From: a virus
Virus record (IMG/VR): IMGVR_UViG_3300042907_000047
Coordinates: 1-45,612 of that record
Direction: 5' to 3' (one strand)
Length of the DNA: 45,612 nucleotides
Under the pieces are notes generated by a model that saw nothing but the letters and a program-made list of their open reading frames with translations, did no database searches and was not told where the DNA came from. Positions 1 through 8,163 of the stretch are shown piece after piece. Both the position numbers and the translations under genes were made by a program. Position 1 is the stretch's first letter; every line of letters starts with the position of its first letter.

Positions 1-168
1 TATGGCTCACTGGTTGAGGCTTATACCTACATGAAGGGCGAAACAGACATGCTTGCTTTGTACGACGGCAAATACAAAGAAGCCCTTGCACAAGCTAAAC
101 GTTTGGGTGATGGTATGGAGCGTCAGGATGCCTATCGTTCTGGTCAATATAGACAGGCGGTGACCTGA
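1..168 (+). CDS. C-terminal end of a truncated virion-operon protein
   Basis: The reading frame is open from base 1 and ends at the TGA at 166-168, giving 55 residues. It is helical and charged, with Tyr-Lys-Glu-Ala-Leu and Ala-Lys-Arg-Leu-Gly segments. Its stop overlaps the next start (TGATG), so the two genes are probably translationally coupled. The tail resembles what I recall of small head-tail adaptor-region proteins (DUF6682-like) in podoviruses, but this cannot be verified here. The N-terminus lies outside the window. Confidence 0.75.
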   Translation, partial: YGSLVEAYTYMKGETDMLALYDGKYKEALAQAKRLGDGMERQDAYRSGQYRQAVT

Positions 169-590
169 TGGCTTTTACAGGTAACTATTCCTGCAATACG
201 TTGCGGACTGGCTTGATTAACGGGACGTTGAATTTTTCAACTGACACGTTCTATTTGGCGCTGTATACCAATTCTGCTACTTTGAATCAGCTTACTACGG
301 CCTACACATCTGATGGTGAAACTTCCGGCGGCAATTATGCGGCTGGTGGGCTGGTAGTAACGGCAACGGTCAATACTGCGCTTAGTTCAAACAGCAGCAC
401 CATTTACGTTAATTTTTCCAGCCCAGCGTGGACTGGTGCAATTACGGCTCGTGGCGCGTTGATTTATAAAGCCGGGGCCAATGGCGCTGTTTGTGTTCTG
501 GACTTTGGGAATAACATAACATCGACTGGCACTTTCACTGTAACGATGCCTGCTAACACTAGCACGGCTGCACTCATTAGACTTGTATAG
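168..590 (+). CDS. small virion protein, paralogue of the 804-1280 product
   Basis: A 140-residue protein rich in Ser, Thr, Gly and Asn, with the alternating pattern of a beta-sandwich and no signal peptide or membrane helix. Its second half (RGALIYKAG, VLDFG, then F-T-V-T-MPANTS-A-LIRL at the C-terminus) aligns by eye with the 158-residue product of 804-1280, which has the same MPANT...ALIRLA ending. The two are diverged paralogues separated by one 64-residue gene. Proteins of this type are common in phage tail regions and are usually annotated as structural. The start is the ATG coupled to the preceding stop. Exact position in the virion is unknown. Confidence 0.8.
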   Translation: MAFTGNYSCNTLRTGLINGTLNFSTDTFYLALYTNSATLNQLTTAYTSDGETSGGNYAAGGLVVTATVNTALSSNSSTIYVNFSSPAWTGAITARGALIYKAGANGAVCVLDFGNNITSTGTFTVTMPANTSTAALIRLV

Positions 591-598
591 GAGAAAAC

Positions 599-793
599 AT
601 GGCATTGGTCACAACCACCAAAGGCGAAATGGATGAATCTTTGCTTGAAAAGCGAGAGGGTTCATTAGATAATGACAACGAACACACGACTTGGGTCGAG
701 TATTGGCTGGATGGCGAACTTGTTCACCGCTCTGCCCATGTCGCCCTGAAACAATCTGTAACACTAGCTGCTGAAGCGGCATCTTTTAACTAA
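599..793 (+). CDS. small hypothetical protein between two paralogous virion genes
   Basis: A 64-residue acidic protein with a clear GGAG ribosome site just before the ATG. Its middle carries a T-T-W-V-E-Y-W-L-D-G-E-L-V-H-R segment, a beta-hairpin-like stretch, followed by an Ala-rich C-terminus. No family is recognised. It is tightly packed between the two paralogues (8 and 10 nt gaps) and so belongs to the same virion operon. It may be an accessory or assembly factor for its neighbours, but nothing in the sequence proves this. Confidence 0.75.
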   Translation: MALVTTTKGEMDESLLEKREGSLDNDNEHTTWVEYWLDGELVHRSAHVALKQSVTLAAEAASFN

Positions 794-803
794 GGAGCCT
801 AAT

Positions 804-1280
804 ATGGCAAATACACAAGCAATGACGACTAGTTTTATGGGTGAGTTAATGACTGCCACCCATAACTTTGGTACTGCCCCCGTTCGCGCAAGCGGCGCAA
901 CTGATTCGTTTAAAGCCGCACTGTTTTTAGCGTCAGCTACGCAAAATGCTAGTACTACCGCCTATGGAACTTCCGGCGAAGTAACTGGTACTGGTTACTC
1001 TGCGGGCGGTGTTGCGGTTACATTTGGAACCCCACCTACGGCTACTAACTCTTCTGTTACTGCGGGCGTTGCATTTGTCACACCTTCAGCCAGTATTACC
1101 TATAGCGGCGTAACATTGTCTACAGCTTTTGATGCCGTGTTGATCTACAACTCAACGCAAAGCAATAAAGCGGTGAGCGTCCATACTTTCGGTTCACAGA
1201 CAATTACTGCTGGTACGTTTACTCTTACCATGCCTGCGAATACAACTTCGACTGCTTTGATTCGTCTGGCTACAACCTAA
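804..1280 (+). CDS. small virion protein, paralogue of the 168-590 product
   Basis: A 158-residue Ser/Thr/Gly/Ala-rich protein with beta-type alternation. It shares with the 140-residue paralogue the FKAALFLAS / FYLALYTNS segment, the A-A-G-G-x-V-V/T region, the FDAVLIYN / RGALIYKA segment and the near-identical C-terminal LTMPANT-S-TALIRLA. An AGGAG ribosome site lies about 7 nt before the ATG. The family is typical of phage tail modules; the function (decoration or fibre base) is inferred. The gene ends just before a short hairpin. Confidence 0.8.
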   Translation: MANTQAMTTSFMGELMTATHNFGTAPVRASGATDSFKAALFLASATQNASTTAYGTSGEVTGTGYSAGGVAVTFGTPPTATNSSVTAGVAFVTPSASITYSGVTLSTAFDAVLIYNSTQSNKAVSVHTFGSQTITAGTFTLTMPANTTSTALIRLATT

Positions 1281-1285
1281 TAGGG

Positions 1286-1305
1286 CCGGTGGGGTAACTC
1301 ACCGG
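1286..1305 (+). promoter_or_regulatory. hairpin overlapping the ribosome site of the repeat-protein gene
   Basis: CCGGTG at 1286-1291 can pair with CACCGG at 1300-1305 around an 8-nt loop. The right arm runs into the GGAG Shine-Dalgarno of the gene starting at 1313, so the stem could mask part of the ribosome site. There is no T-run, so it is not an intrinsic terminator. The regulatory role is inferred. Confidence 0.4.
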
Positions 1306-1312
1306 AGTAGCC

Positions 1313-2311
1313 ATGTTCGGTATCTCCGCATTTGCCGAAGCGCCGTTTGCCTCGCTTGCGGGGCAAACAATAGTTGTTGCTCTTACCGGCGTTCAGGCAT
1401 CTGGCGCGGTAGGAACAGTCACGGAAGTTAGCTCTGTTGAGTTAACAGGAGTTACGGCATCTGGCGAGGTAGGTACAGTTGCGGTTGGAGAACGTACAAT
1501 TGCTTTGACTGGCGTGGCAGCTTCAGGTGCAGTTGGTACAGTAGATTTTGCTAAAACAGAAACGTTGACCGGGGTTCAAGCGGTAGGCGACGTAGGTACC
1601 GTAACCGTTAGCATAACTGTTGCTTTAACGGGTGTTGAAGCAAGTGGAGCAGTAGGCGATGTTGCTGAGACTAATGCGCCTGTAGAAACAGGCGTTGTAG
1701 CTACAGGCTCGGTAGGTAGCGTTGGCACAGCTATCACGGTTGCATTGACTGGTGTTGAAGCTAACGGCGAAGAAGGCTCGGTTGGTGTTGCTGGTGTTGA
1801 AGCAGGGCTTCAAGGTGTTGAAGCTATTGGCGCAGTTGGTAGCTTAACTTCTAGCCGCACAGTTGCGTTGACTGGTGTAGAGGCTGCGGGTGCAGTGGGC
1901 ATCATAATCTTCTCCAAATCTGCGGCGCTTAATGGAGTGGCGGCTTCTGGTGAGGTAGGTGATGTTACTGAAACTAACAGCCCAACCGAAACGGGTGTTG
2001 TAGCTACAGGCTTGGTTGGTAGTGTAGGTACTACTAGAACTGTTGCGCTAACCGGTGTTGAAGCTACTGGCGCAGTTGGTGATGTTACAGAAACTAATAG
2101 CCCAACTGAAGACGGCGTACAGGCTACAGGAAGTGTTGGGTCAGTTGGGTCAAGCAGGACGGTAGCGTTAAGCGGAGTTTCAGCTAGAGGTCAGGTTGGC
2201 ATAATGAATTATTTTTATTGGACAACAATAGATGACAGCGAGACTCCAAACTGGCAAAATATAGACGACTCACAGACGCCTAACTGGGTTGAAGTTGAGA
2301 TGGTTGTGTAA
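1313..2311 (+). CDS. tandem-repeat virion protein (14 LTGVxAxGxVGxV units)
   Basis: A 332-residue protein made almost entirely of about 14 copies of a roughly 20-residue unit. The unit core is L/E-T-G-V-x-A-x-G-x-V-G-x-V, followed by a variable 6-8 residue linker. It ends with repeated W-x-x-I-D-D-S-x-T-P-N-W segments (about residues 302-325), a pattern I associate with phage tail structural proteins. Short regular units of small and beta-branched residues suggest a beta-solenoid or extended fibre. Two more copies of the unit occur at the C-terminus of the 11674-12069 product, about 9.5 kb away. Fibre or decoration protein is the likely role; receptor contact is not shown. Confidence 0.75.
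   Translation: MFGISAFAEAPFASLAGQTIVVALTGVQASGAVGTVTEVSSVELTGVTASGEVGTVAVGERTIALTGVAASGAVGTVDFAKTETLTGVQAVGDVGTVTVSITVALTGVEASGAVGDVAETNAPVETGVVATGSVGSVGTAITVALTGVEANGEEGSVGVAGVEAGLQGVEAIGAVGSLTSSRTVALTGVEAAGAVGIIIFSKSAALNGVAASGEVGDVTETNSPTETGVVATGLVGSVGTTRTVALTGVEATGAVGDVTETNSPTEDGVQATGSVGSVGSSRTVALSGVSARGQVGIMNYFYWTTIDDSETPNWQNIDDSQTPNWVEVEMVV
1382..2205 (+). repeat. in-frame tandem repeat array, about 14 units of about 60 bp
   Basis: Degenerate direct repeats encode the LTGVxAxGxVGxV motif. Some neighbours are close at DNA level: the units near 1960-2010 and 2080-2130 both contain GATGTTAC, a GAAACTAA block and AGCCCAAC, which suggests recent duplication inside the array. Unit length varies from about 57 to 66 bp, always in frame. 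Confidence 0.8.
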
Positions 2312-2320
2312 GGACATAAT

Positions 2321-2782
2321 ATGGCTTTTGTTGTAGCAGACCGAGTAAAAGAAACCACCACCACAACTGGTACGGGGACAGTGACGCTTAACGGCGCATC
2401 TACCGGGTTTCAATCTTTTGCGGCTATAGGCAACGACAACACAACTTACTACACAATTGCGGCTCAATCTGGTACTGAGTGGGAAGTTGGTATTGGCACG
2501 TACACATCTTCTGGTACAACATTAGCCCGTACAACTGTCTTTTCTTCTAGCAACTCAGGGTCGCTCGTCAACTTTAGTGCAGGTACTAAAGATGTGTTTG
2601 TAACGTACCCAGCGGAGATGTCTTCATTTGCGGCTGCTGGCGTGGTCACTGAGAACTACACTACATTGACTGGCACGTATACACTGACAACTGGTAAGAA
2701 TGGTTTTAGTGTTGGGCCTATTACAATCAGTTCTGGGTCGGCATTTACAGTACCAAGCGGTCAAAGGTGGGTAGTTATATGA
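2321..2782 (+). CDS. tail-fibre-region protein with a conserved phage N-terminal module
   Basis: A 153-residue beta-rich protein. Its N-terminal 95 residues (AFVVADRVKE-TTTTTGTGT, a GIGTYTSSGTTLARTTV segment near the middle, then FVTYPAE) match a module I recognise as recurrent at the start of phage tail or baseplate fibre proteins. The remaining 50 residues (YTLTTGKNGFSVGPITISSGSAFTVPSGQRWVV) look like a short repeat-type head. The stop overlaps the next ATG by 4 nt (ATGA), so this protein and the 195-residue product downstream are probably made together. Confidence 0.75.
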   Translation: MAFVVADRVKETTTTTGTGTVTLNGASTGFQSFAAIGNDNTTYYTIAAQSGTEWEVGIGTYTSSGTTLARTTVFSSSNSGSLVNFSAGTKDVFVTYPAEMSSFAAAGVVTENYTTLTGTYTLTTGKNGFSVGPITISSGSAFTVPSGQRWVVI

Positions 2783-3363
2783 GCACGATTGCAGCAGGAA
2801 CAACAACGACAACCGCGCTGGTTAGCACAGGAGATACAACGGGCGCATTGGTTCTTCAGACCAATGGGACTACAACAGCCGCAACATTTAACGCAAACCA
2901 GACTACTACGTTTATCAGTACTATTTCTGTTGGTAACGCTACCCCATCAACAAGCGGTTCTGGCATCACATTCCCCGCAACTCAATCAGCATCATCAGAC
3001 GCTAATACGCTAGATGATTATGAAGAAGGTACTTATACGCCAACAATAGCCAATGCGGTAAACACTACTTCTTTATCTGTTACCTATGCCAAATATACAA
3101 AAATTGGCAGAGAGGTGCTTGTCGAGGCATCTATAGCAGGAACAGTTACCTCTAGTGCTTCTGCTACTGGATTTACTGTGACACTACCATTAACCGCAAC
3201 TTCTACTGGAGTTTCGTCAGGTTCAGTTTATGTGGATGCTGTGGCGGTTGGTGCTGTTCAGAACAATAACACTACTACTGCATATATTTGGTTTATTGGT
3301 GGGTCTGGAATTTCAAGTGGAGCCAAGACATTTAATATGGCTTTCTTTTACACAACTGCATAA
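2779..3363 (+). CDS. fibre-like protein with a LDDYEEGTYTPT module
   Basis: A 194-residue protein. I start it at the ATG at 2779, which overlaps the previous stop (ATGA), rather than the GTG 12 nt upstream. The N-terminus has the S-T-G-x-T-x-G-A-L-x-L-Q-x-NGTT motif also present in the 605-residue fibre. The middle has SDANTLDDYEEGTYTPT, shared almost exactly with the 3684-4322 product. The C-terminal part is a Thr/Val-rich beta region. The protein looks like one of several receptor-binding or fibre-tip variants made from a common set of modules. Confidence 0.75.
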   Translation: MSTIAAGTTTTTALVSTGDTTGALVLQTNGTTTAATFNANQTTTFISTISVGNATPSTSGSGITFPATQSASSDANTLDDYEEGTYTPTIANAVNTTSLSVTYAKYTKIGREVLVEASIAGTVTSSASATGFTVTLPLTATSTGVSSGSVYVDAVAVGAVQNNNTTTAYIWFIGGSGISSGAKTFNMAFFYTTA

Positions 3364-3372
3364 GGAACAATC

Positions 3373-3681
3373 ATGGCTAAACAATTAATTATTGAGCAAA
3401 TCGAAGTTACCAGCAATGGAACTGTCCAAGTGCGTATGCACAAACTCTCTAGTGATGGAGATGTAATTGGTAATCACCGAACAACATTACCTCCTGCAAC
3501 TGACATCAATGCTCAGATTGGTGCTGTAAATACACACATGGCAACAGAGAACTATTCAGCAATCTCTGATGCTGATGTTGTCAAACTAACTGCAATCTGC
3601 AATGCGGCTTGGACTGCTGAAGTTATTGCGGCTTATCAAGCTGCACAGGCTGCGGCTCAAGCGGCACGACAAGGAGCCTAA
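3373..3681 (+). CDS. small hypothetical protein of the fibre block
   Basis: A 102-residue protein. The N-terminus (QLIIEQIEVTSNGTVQVRMHKLSSDG) is beta-type, and the second half is helical, ending in an Ala/Gln-rich coil (AAQAAAQAARQG). The gene sits between two related fibre genes with gaps of 9 and 2 nt and has its own ribosome site. Similar small proteins occur beside fibre genes in many phages, where chaperone or trimerisation roles are suspected. I do not recognise a named family. Confidence 0.7.
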   Translation: MAKQLIIEQIEVTSNGTVQVRMHKLSSDGDVIGNHRTTLPPATDINAQIGAVNTHMATENYSAISDADVVKLTAICNAAWTAEVIAAYQAAQAAAQAARQGA

Positions 3682-3683
3682 TC

Positions 3684-4322
3684 ATGGCAGTAACGATCAC
3701 AGGTAACAACACGCCAACGGCTGGCGGCGTCACATACGGTGACGGGACAACCTACGCCAACACAGCGGCGGGTACTGCTGGTCAGATTCTGCAAAGCAAT
3801 GGCGCTTCTGCTCCTACATGGGTAGCTGCTGGCGCAAGTTTAACCACTCCATCATTTACTACAACAATTGGAGTTGGAGGTGCTACTGCCTCTGCCTCTG
3901 GTGCGGGCATCACTTTTCCCGCAAGTATGTCAGATTCCACGGACGCTAACACGCTAGACGACTATGAAGAAGGTACTTGGACACCTACACTTGGTGGTAC
4001 AGCAACTTATGATATTCAAGCTGGAACATACACAAAAATTGGTCGTCTTATCAATATAAGATTTCAACTAAGAAATACAGCAATTGGAACAGGTTCTACT
4101 ACGTTTATGACGGGATTGCCATACAACGCTACTACTGGCGGTCAAGGTGTTGTAAGTTATGCAACAGGTGTAGCTTCAAACTTTTATTCTATAGTTAGCC
4201 ATATAGATAATTCAACTCAAATAGCTTTTAACACAACAAACTCTTTAGGTTCTGGTATCAATTACCAAGCAACTGTTTTTGCTACAAATACCTATGTTTT
4301 AGGTAATGCACTTTATATTTAA
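3684..4322 (+). CDS. fibre-like protein, modular relative of the 2779-3363 product
   Basis: A 212-residue protein. The N-terminus has a TAGQILQSNGASAPTWV segment that recurs in the 605-residue fibre as NGQVLTSAGSGAAPTWA. It is followed by the ITFPAS-x-SDxxDANTLDDYEEGTWTPT block shared with the 2779-3363 product, then a beta-rich C-terminus (YTKIGRLINIRFQLR) that differs from its relative. It is therefore a mosaic with conserved attachment and variable tip parts. Receptor binding is inferred from position and modularity. Confidence 0.75.
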   Translation: MAVTITGNNTPTAGGVTYGDGTTYANTAAGTAGQILQSNGASAPTWVAAGASLTTPSFTTTIGVGGATASASGAGITFPASMSDSTDANTLDDYEEGTWTPTLGGTATYDIQAGTYTKIGRLINIRFQLRNTAIGTGSTTFMTGLPYNATTGGQGVVSYATGVASNFYSIVSHIDNSTQIAFNTTNSLGSGINYQATVFATNTYVLGNALYI

Positions 4323-4333
4323 AGGAACTCAAA

Positions 4334-4369
4334 ATGAAAAAACTTATCAATAAGTTCTTCAGCAAATAA
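4334..4369 (+). CDS. possible 11-residue basic leader peptide
   Basis: An AAGGAACTC ribosome site is followed by ATG and a short frame encoding MKKLINKFFSK. It is amphipathic and basic, and is followed at 4371-4386 by a small CAAAACT/AGTTTTG hairpin. It occupies the only gap of about 100 bp in this operon. It may be translated, or be a chance frame; no homologue is known to me. Confidence 0.25.
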   Translation: MKKLINKFFSK

Positions 4370-4422
4370 TCAAAACTGGAGTTTTGGAGCAACTTATTTT
4401 GTTTAATTGAAAGAAATAAATT

Positions 4423-6240
4423 ATGGCAAGCACAGTTAATTCTGACAATGGCGTAGTGTCCGGCTCAGCTGGGCTAAAGACGAGCGCAGATTCCACTGGT
4501 GTTTTGGCGTTGCAGTCCAACGGCACTACAGGCTTAACGCTCAATACTTCTGGAGCTTTAGGTGTAGGTTCTGGCAATTCAACTGGAACAAACGGTCAGG
4601 TATTGACATCTGCTGGTTCAGGTGCGGCTCCAACATGGGCTACCGCTGGTGCTTCTGCCGCTACGCCTACTGCATTGGGTACTGTGTATGGCAATCAAAG
4701 TAGTGCAAACGGTATAGCGGCTTATGGTTATCAGGCATTAAATGTAAATACTGCGCAGAGTGTTTCTGCTTTTGGTAATCAAGCAGGATTAGTCAACACA
4801 TCTGGATTAGTTGACCTTTTTGGTGCAAGTGCGGGTGGTAGTAACACCACTGGAAGCATTGCCGCGTTTGGAAACTCTGTTTTGTACGCAAATACAACAG
4901 GTACAGGAAACTCAGGATTTGGTACTTACAATGGTACTATACTTCCACCTTTAAGATTCAACACAACAGGCAACTATAACTCAGCTTTTGGGACTGGCGC
5001 TCTTGCGGCTAACACCACTGCATCTGGTAGCACTGCCGTAGGTTATGCCGCATTAGATGCAAATACAACTGGCACTGAAAATTCCGCTGTTGGTTTTAAT
5101 GCGTTAGGGGCTACCACTACGGGCCAATATAATGTAGGTGTTGGCGCATACGCACTTGCACTTCAGACCACGGGAAATAACAATGTCGGAGTTGGCTATG
5201 GCGCGCTTGTTGCCAACACCACAGCATCTGACAACACCGCTACTGGTCATTATGCCCTGCAAGCCAATACAACTGGCGCAACTAATACGGCTGTTGGCTC
5301 CCAATCACTTTACACAAACACCACAGCATCTTTTTCAACTGCCGTAGGTCATCAAGCGGCTTATAGCAACACAACTGGAGAAGGATTGACAGTAGTTGGG
5401 CGACAGGCTATGTATTCCAACACCACAGGTTCAGCCAATGTTGCTATTGGAAGAACTGCCTTATTTGGAAATACAACTGGTGATTATAATGTTGCCGTTG
5501 GAAATCAAGCCCTTGAATCCAACACCACAGCCGTGGCAATGACTGCTGTAGGTTATAAAGCACTTTATTCAAATACCACATCCAATAACAGTACAGCTTT
5601 TGGTTATCAAGCACTTACTAATGCAACTGGAAATTCAAACTGTGCAATAGGTCATAATTCTGGAAACGCAATAACCACTGGCGTTAGAAATACGTCTTTG
5701 GGTGCGGCTGCAAATGGCAATGGAACAACTGGAGACGATAATATTTGCATTGGTCATGCAATAAATCTAGGCGCTGCTGGAGATTCAAATGAAATAGTAA
5801 TTGGGTGTGCTGGTGGTTCAACTCTTACTGGTAAAGGTAATTCTACTGGATTTATTTCTCCGGGTGGTGGTGCTATGTATAACGGAGGGAACACAACCAC
5901 ATGGACAACAACATCTGACCAGCGCCTCAAAAAGAACATCGTTGACAACAACTCAGGTTTAGAAAAACTGACGCAGATTCAGGTTCGCAACTTTGAGTAC
6001 CGTCTGCCAGAAGAAGTTACCGAACTTGACGCATCTAACGCCATCCAAAAATCAGGTATTCAACTTGGCGTAATTGCACAAGAACTACAAGCCGTTTTAC
6101 CTGAGTGCGTAAAGACAGAATCCACAGGTGTTATGTCTGTTGATACGGATAACTTGATTTGGTACGCAATTAACGCCATCAAGGAACTCAAAGCTGAAAA
6201 CGATTCACTCAAGGCACGACTTGATGCCGCTAATCTTTAA
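4423..6240 (+). CDS. tail fibre with GN-repeat stalk and C-terminal peptidase S74 chaperone
   Basis: A 605-residue fibre. The N-terminal 80 residues contain the shared LALQSNGTTGLTLNTSG and PTWATAGAS modules. Residues about 90-460 are many short units of the type A-x-G-x-x-A-L-x-x-N-T-T-G, the left-handed beta-roll repeats also seen in YadA-like heads and long phage fibres. The last about 110 residues carry the peptidase S74 intramolecular chaperone: TSDQRLKKNI with the predicted catalytic Ser at residue 498, then GVIAQELQAVLPECV and a final helical YAINAIKELKAEND segment. In this family the domain trimerises the fibre and cuts itself off just before that Ser. The gene is the largest of the fibre block and probably the main receptor-binding fibre. 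Confidence 0.9.
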   Translation: MASTVNSDNGVVSGSAGLKTSADSTGVLALQSNGTTGLTLNTSGALGVGSGNSTGTNGQVLTSAGSGAAPTWATAGASAATPTALGTVYGNQSSANGIAAYGYQALNVNTAQSVSAFGNQAGLVNTSGLVDLFGASAGGSNTTGSIAAFGNSVLYANTTGTGNSGFGTYNGTILPPLRFNTTGNYNSAFGTGALAANTTASGSTAVGYAALDANTTGTENSAVGFNALGATTTGQYNVGVGAYALALQTTGNNNVGVGYGALVANTTASDNTATGHYALQANTTGATNTAVGSQSLYTNTTASFSTAVGHQAAYSNTTGEGLTVVGRQAMYSNTTGSANVAIGRTALFGNTTGDYNVAVGNQALESNTTAVAMTAVGYKALYSNTTSNNSTAFGYQALTNATGNSNCAIGHNSGNAITTGVRNTSLGAAANGNGTTGDDNICIGHAINLGAAGDSNEIVIGCAGGSTLTGKGNSTGFISPGGGAMYNGGNTTTWTTTSDQRLKKNIVDNNSGLEKLTQIQVRNFEYRLPEEVTELDASNAIQKSGIQLGVIAQELQAVLPECVKTESTGVMSVDTDNLIWYAINAIKELKAENDSLKARLDAANL

Positions 6241-6249
6241 AGGAAAATT

Positions 6250-6462
6250 ATGATTGATACACAAACCCCCGCACAAATTGCACAGCACTATAAAGCCGCA
6301 ATGGATAGCGTCAACCTAATCAATGGTGGCAAGCCAGAGAACATGACTGATGCTGAATGGGCTGATTGCCTATCACGCAATAAAGAACATTTGAAAATCA
6401 TGTTGGCTAAAGACTATTGGACAAACGAAGACCTTGCACCATTGCAAGCCGCATCCGTATAA
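6250..6462 (+). CDS. small helical protein following the S74 fibre
   Basis: A 70-residue, mostly helical protein with AAMDSVNLING, T-D-A-E-W-x-D-C-L-x-R-NKEHLKIMLAKDYW and a short C-terminal tail. An AAAGG ribosome site lies 9 nt after the fibre stop. Small proteins of this look, with a conserved EW...RN..HL..ML pattern, often sit directly downstream of fibre genes and may help fold them, but that is by analogy. It is not a recognised T4 gp38 or lambda Tfa homologue. Confidence 0.75.
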   Translation: MIDTQTPAQIAQHYKAAMDSVNLINGGKPENMTDAEWADCLSRNKEHLKIMLAKDYWTNEDLAPLQAASV

Positions 6463-6471
6463 GGAGTAATC

Positions 6472-8058
6472 ATGGCAGTAACTAATTTCTCACCCCTCCT
6501 TGGTTTAGCGCTGCCAACCACTGGAGACTTGTCGGGTACATGGGGTACGACTGTTAATGACTCCATCACGTCGCTTATTGACTCTGCGGTGGCGGGCACA
6601 ACTACGCTCTCTGCTGATGCTGACGTCACTCTCTCCACAACCAACGGAGCGGCTAACCAAGCGCGTAATGCAGTTATCTTGTGGACTGCAAGTAATGGCG
6701 CAACCACACGTAACATTACAGCCCCTGCGCAAAGTAAAGCCTATTTAGTCATCAATGCGGGCACAGGCTCAATTGTTGTTCGCGGCTCCGGCCCTACAAC
6801 TGGTGTCACTATTCCATCTGGAACAAAAGCCTTAATTGCTTGGAACGGTTCAGACTTTGTAAAGATTGTCAGTAACCCCGTTGTGCTGACCACTGACGTA
6901 ACAGGCACATTGCCTATCGCTAATGGCGGTACGGGCACTACGTCAACTACGTTTACCAATTTAGCTACCAACGTAACAGGAACTTTGCCTATTGCCAACG
7001 GCGGTACGGGTACAACCACACCTGCTTTAGTAGCAGGCACAAACGTCACTATTTCAGGTACATGGCCAAACCAGACAATTAACTCATCTGGTGGCAGTGG
7101 ATCAGTCACAGCAGTAACAGCTTCTTCACCCTTGGCTTCAAGTGGTGGTACAACGCCTAATGTTAGTTTGACAGGTATAGTTCCTGTTGCCAACGGCGGT
7201 ACAGGCACAGCCACACCTTCGCTTGTTGCTGGTACAAGCGTCACTATTTCAGGTACATGGCCTAACCAAACTATTAACGCTGCCGGTAGTGGTTTTGGTA
7301 CGGTAACTTCTGTGGGCATGACTGTTCCAACATTTTTGTCTGTAGCAGGTTCGCCCGTTACAACAAGCGGTACGTTGGCGGTTACTTTGTCTGGCACTGC
7401 GTTACCAATTGCTAACGGCGGCACAGGTACAACTTCACCATCTATTGTTGCTGGCAGTAATATTTCAGTTACAGGTTCTTGGCCTAATCAAACCATTGCA
7501 ACGACAGGTAGTGGCGCAGTTTTAACAACCAATACGTACACTTCATCAACTACTTTTACAGTTCCCACAGGAGTTACAAGCATACTATGTGAAGTCATTG
7601 GCGGAGGCGGTGGAGTAGGTATTTCCTCCGCTAGAGGTGGAGGCGGTGGAGGTTTTGCTTATGGCTCTATTGCAGTGTCTGCGGGGCAGGTTTTAACAAT
7701 TACTGTAGGTGCTGGCGGTACAGGTGGTCAACCGTATCCTAATGGTGGAACTGCTGGTGGCACTAGTGAAATTGTAAGAAGCGCGGTATCTTTAATTTCA
7801 GCAACAGGTGGTGGAGGTGCTGGCAGTTCAGGTAGTGGTGCGGGTGGTTCTGCTACGGGTGGGACTATTTACAATATTACTGGTGGAACCGGTACTGCTG
7901 TTGGAGGTAGTACTGCTGGCACACCCGGTGCATCAGGTAAGGGCTTTCCAACTGGTACTGCGTTCTCAAATGGCCCCGGTGCTGGTGGATATGGGGATGG
8001 TAATGTTTCTGGAACAAACGGTAATGCTGGCCAAATCACAATTCAATACGTTGTATAA
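6472..8058 (+). CDS. tail fibre with IANGGTGT repeats and a glycine-rich tip
   Basis: A 528-residue fibre in three parts. Residues 1-135 are a beta-rich attachment domain (NFSPLLGLALPTTGDLSGTWG). Residues about 140-345 carry four P-I/V-A-N-G-G-T-G-T units alternating with S-G-T-W-P-N-Q-T-I segments, a repeat pattern widespread in phage fibres. Residues about 365-528 form a glycine-rich domain (runs of GGGGG, AGGTGGQ, GGGGAGSSGSGAGG), resembling polyglycine-sandwich adhesin tips. The glycine-rich tip is a good candidate for direct receptor contact and rapid variation. A long antisense frame over the repeats is a composition artefact. Confidence 0.85.
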   Translation: MAVTNFSPLLGLALPTTGDLSGTWGTTVNDSITSLIDSAVAGTTTLSADADVTLSTTNGAANQARNAVILWTASNGATTRNITAPAQSKAYLVINAGTGSIVVRGSGPTTGVTIPSGTKALIAWNGSDFVKIVSNPVVLTTDVTGTLPIANGGTGTTSTTFTNLATNVTGTLPIANGGTGTTTPALVAGTNVTISGTWPNQTINSSGGSGSVTAVTASSPLASSGGTTPNVSLTGIVPVANGGTGTATPSLVAGTSVTISGTWPNQTINAAGSGFGTVTSVGMTVPTFLSVAGSPVTTSGTLAVTLSGTALPIANGGTGTTSPSIVAGSNISVTGSWPNQTIATTGSGAVLTTNTYTSSTTFTVPTGVTSILCEVIGGGGGVGISSARGGGGGGFAYGSIAVSAGQVLTITVGAGGTGGQPYPNGGTAGGTSEIVRSAVSLISATGGGGAGSSGSGAGGSATGGTIYNITGGTGTAVGGSTAGTPGASGKGFPTGTAFSNGPGAGGYGDGNVSGTNGNAGQITIQYVV

Positions 8059-8069
8059 CAGGATTAAAA

Positions 8070-8162
8070 ATGTGGAACTGGGCTGAAGCATTCATTGCGG
8101 CGGCCTGTATAGTGGCCTTCGTCATCTTTGGCACGTACATGATTGCATGGAGTTGGGGTTGA
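8070..8162 (+). CDS. 30-residue single-helix membrane peptide of the lysis cassette
   Basis: The ATG at 8070 follows an AGGATT ribosome site, and the frame ends at TGA 8160-8162. The product begins MWNWAEAF and continues with one hydrophobic helix rich in Ala, Ile, Val and Phe (about residues 8-27), ending WSWG. The next start follows one base later. Its position just before membrane-anchored, holin and lysozyme genes suggests a holin modulator or lysis regulator, but it could equally be a minor membrane peptide. Confidence 0.55.
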   Translation: MWNWAEAFIAAACIVAFVIFGTYMIAWSWG

Positions 8163-8163
8163 T

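Noticed and set aside
1382-2205. possible CRISPR-like array
   Set aside because: Repeats are degenerate, in frame and translate to one protein; there are no constant repeat/unique spacer units.
6741-7424. 227-residue antisense frame over the fibre repeats
   Set aside because: It is the reverse reading of the IANGGTGT repeat region, rich in Val/Pro, with no ribosome site or partner gene; a composition shadow.
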